From the NCBI GenBank assembly GCA_029263275.1, contig JAJCXU010000495.1, positions 1 through 7,015 on the forward strand: a DNA stretch of 7,015 nucleotides, in the 5' to 3' direction. Origin of the DNA: Ilumatobacter sp. (GTDB lineage: Bacteria; Actinomycetota; Acidimicrobiia; Acidimicrobiales; Ilumatobacteraceae). The notes below the pieces were generated by a model. It ran no database searches and was not told where the DNA came from. It saw nothing but the letters and a program-made list of their open reading frames with translations. Positions 6,257 through 7,015 of this stretch are shown in pieces. Within the stretch, counting starts at the first letter, position 1; each line of letters starts with the position of its first letter. The position numbers were made by a program, and so were the translations under genes.

Positions 6257-6916
6257 TCAGGTGTAGTCGGGTGCCGCTCGGTTTGAGCGCTTGAGTTCGG
6301 CGACGCCGGACGTCGCCAACTTCTCGACGGCGTCCCACAGTTCAGATGCTTCCTCGCCCTTCGGCGCCTTCGAGATGACGGGACCGAAGAAACTGCCTTC
6401 ACGATCCGAGCCCGGCCGGAATGTGAGGATCGGCGTGCCGACGTCCTGACCCGTGCGACTCAACGCCAACTCGGTCTCAGCTCGCAGGTACTCGTCGTGG
6501 CTCTCGTCATCGGCGTCGCTCAAGTAGGCCGCTGAGAACCCGGCTTCGTCGAGCACTGCTTCGAGGAATGCATCGTTGTCGGCACGAGCCTCGTCGCGAC
6601 GGTTGTTCAGGTGGAGCGCCTCGCCGAGCGCGGTGTACCAGGCGCCGACAGCTTCGCCGTCTTCCTGCAGCCGAATCGCGTTGGCAATGCGGAGCCCTTT
6701 GTGGCCCAGGTAGTGGCCTGCTCGATACGCAGGCGTGTACCACTCGCCTTGCTGGTCCTCGTTGAGAATCCACAGCGAGATGAATCGCCAGTCGACCTCG
6801 TACGAGCGCTGTTGTTGCACATCCACCACCCAACGGGAGGTGATCCAGGCCCATGGTCAAACGGGATCCCAGAAGAAGTCCAGGTCCGGCTGCGTGGTCG
6901 CGTCAGGATGAGCCAT
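6257..6916 (-). CDS. Selenocysteine-containing DsbA-fold oxidoreductase (Rv2466c-like)
   Basis: Predicted cytoplasmic thioredoxin-fold redox enzyme related to the mycothiol-dependent reductase Rv2466c. The frame runs from ATG 6916-6914 to TGA 6259-6257 (219 residues) if the internal TGA at 6859-6857 is read as selenocysteine (Sec20). Around it the translation is DFFWDPV-U-PWAWITSRWV, where Rv2466c relatives have DPLCPWCWITSRW, so the TGA stands at the nucleophilic cysteine. The second cysteine is alanine, and there is no other cysteine in the protein. Later family features are VDWRFISLWILNED (32-shifted beta strand region), the helical insert, the cis-proline loop DVGTPILTF (P162), FFGPVISKAPKGEEASELWD and the C-terminal ELKRSNRAAPDY. 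A SECIS-like hairpin lies at 6824-6842. TAGGTT 6 nt before the ATG suggests a leaderless message; there is little Shine-Dalgarno. It lies between infB and rbfA, bracketed by related palindromes. A default gene call would start at GTG 6829 and lack the active site. A nonsense-mutated pseudogene is the main alternative, but conservation on both sides makes it unlikely. Confidence 0.85.
6824..6842 (-). promoter_or_regulatory. Candidate bacterial SECIS element
   Basis: On the minus strand CACC-T-CCC (6842-6835) pairs with GGG-T-GGTG (6831-6824), giving 3 bp, one T-T mismatch and 4 bp, closed by the loop GTT (6834-6832). The loop begins 22 nt after the in-frame TGA. Known bacterial SECIS hairpins lie directly after the UGA inside the coding region, carry a G at the start of a small apical loop, and in E. 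coli fdhF have an unpaired U a few pairs below the loop; all three traits are present. SelB would bind this hairpin. Confidence 0.75.
6857..6859 (-). other. In-frame TGA read as selenocysteine (Sec20)
   Basis: TGA in place of the first cysteine codon of the CPWC motif. It cannot be a general reassignment, because infB, rbfA, truB, ribF, rpsO and this gene itself all stop at TGA and tryptophan is TGG throughout. Confidence 0.85.
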
Positions 6917-6928
6917 GAAGTGAACCTA
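6916..6928 (-). promoter_or_regulatory. Candidate leaderless promoter of the selenoprotein gene
   Basis: TAGGTT (6923-6928, minus strand) is followed by 6 nt and the ATG at 6916, the same layout as before the ABC ATPase and ribF. The 31-nt palindrome begins 2 nt upstream of the box and would cover the spacer and -35 region, so it could be an operator. Confidence 0.42.
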
Positions 6929-6929
6929 T

Positions 6930-6960
6930 CGGTCAGTCTGTGCCAGGCACAGACTGACCG
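6930..6960 (-). repeat. Perfect 31-nt palindrome between infB and the selenoprotein gene
   Basis: Fifteen-base arms (6930-6944 and 6946-6960) mirror each other perfectly around one base (6945), with centre GTGCC-A-GGCAC. It begins 5 nt after the infB stop and ends 13 nt before the selenoprotein start. As RNA it gives a 14-bp stem with a 3-nt loop. No U-tract follows. It could end the infB transcript in the U-less manner described for actinobacteria, or serve as an operator for the downstream gene. Confidence 0.85.
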
Positions 6961-6965
6961 GGACG

Positions 6966-7015
6966 TCAGCTACGAGGAATTTCTTGGTCTTCGAAGGTTT
7001 CGATGATGTCGCCAG
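6966..7015 (-). CDS. infB: Translation initiation factor IF-2, C-terminal end
   Basis: Only the last 15 codons and the TGA stop are inside the window. They read GDIIETFEDQEIPRS, which fits the extreme C-terminus of IF-2 domain IV (usual form GDxIExFE followed by a short charged tail). IF-2 delivers fMet-tRNA to the 30S subunit as a GTPase. The call rests on this short stretch plus position: infB normally precedes rbfA-truB-ribF. The stop is 5 nt from the perfect palindrome. Confidence 0.8.
   Translation of the reverse strand, partial: GDIIETFEDQEIPRS

Noticed and set aside
4676..6286. Long open frame (536 codons) on the plus strand across ribF, truB and rbfA
   Set aside because: It is antisense to three genes with full family signatures, and its translation is rich in Arg, Asp, Val and Gly with no recognisable domain. 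High-GC codon bias on the other strand keeps such frames open.
6257..6829. Taking the oxidoreductase as a 190-residue protein starting at GTG 6829
   Set aside because: This start has no Shine-Dalgarno of use, removes the first strand and the whole CxxC-like active site of a thioredoxin fold, and lies in the middle of a conserved segment (ITSRWVVD). Read-through from ATG 6916 restores a full-length family member.
6857..6859. TGA as a simple nonsense mutation or pseudogene mark, or as general codon reassignment
   Set aside because: Not excluded without the rest of the genome, but less likely: the rest of the frame is intact, the codon sits exactly on the nucleophilic residue, a SECIS-like hairpin follows, and neighbouring genes use TGA to stop.
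6223..6960. Paired palindromes as inverted ends of an insertion sequence or as a CRISPR remnant
   Set aside because: No transposase, no direct target duplication seen, each element is itself a full palindrome, and there are only two copies about 700 nt apart with unrelated outer arms.

Overview
The window is a high-GC stretch of core bacterial chromosome. It most likely comes from an actinomycete of the Acidimicrobiia/Ilumatobacter kind. That placement is an inference from the GC-rich codon use, frequent GTG starts, promoters of the TANNNT type placed 6-7 nt before start codons, and a protein closely resembling the mycothiol-dependent Rv2466c family. No taxonomic search could be run.

Layout: the minus strand carries the classic translation/RNA cluster infB - rbfA - truB - ribF - rpsO - pnp, entering at the right edge with the last 15 codons of infB and leaving at the left edge with the first 113 codons of pnp. 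Two insertions interrupt the usual order. Between infB and rbfA sits a DsbA-fold oxidoreductase gene (6257-6916). Between ribF and rpsO sits an oppositely oriented three-gene ABC importer cassette (ATPase 1086-1883, permease 1880-2644, lipoprotein binding protein 2736-3902).

The main discovery is that the DsbA-fold gene has an in-frame TGA (6857-6859) exactly where the family has its nucleophilic active-site cysteine. The frame is open and conserved on both sides (DPV-U-PWAWITSRW). A good bacterial-type SECIS hairpin follows, with its G-led loop 22 nt after the TGA. I read it as a selenoprotein of 219 residues with a UPWA active site and no cysteine anywhere. A conventional gene call would start at an internal GTG (6829) and lose the whole active site. 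Six neighbouring genes end in TGA, so a general recoding of TGA is ruled out.

The selenoprotein gene is bracketed by two 31-nt palindromes that share the core GTGCC-N-GGCAC, one 5 nt after the infB stop and one 3 nt after its own stop. Candidate leaderless promoters (TANNNT, 6-7 nt, start codon) precede the selenoprotein gene, ribF and the ABC ATPase. A U-tailed intrinsic terminator follows rpsO, and the pnp leader has two perfect hairpins that may serve post-transcriptional control.

The core genes act together in translation initiation (IF-2), 30S maturation (RbfA, S15), tRNA modification (TruB), flavin cofactor synthesis (RibF) and RNA turnover (PNPase). The ABC importer belongs to the NMT1/THI5-type group that imports vitamin precursors and similar small molecules; its substrate is not determined.
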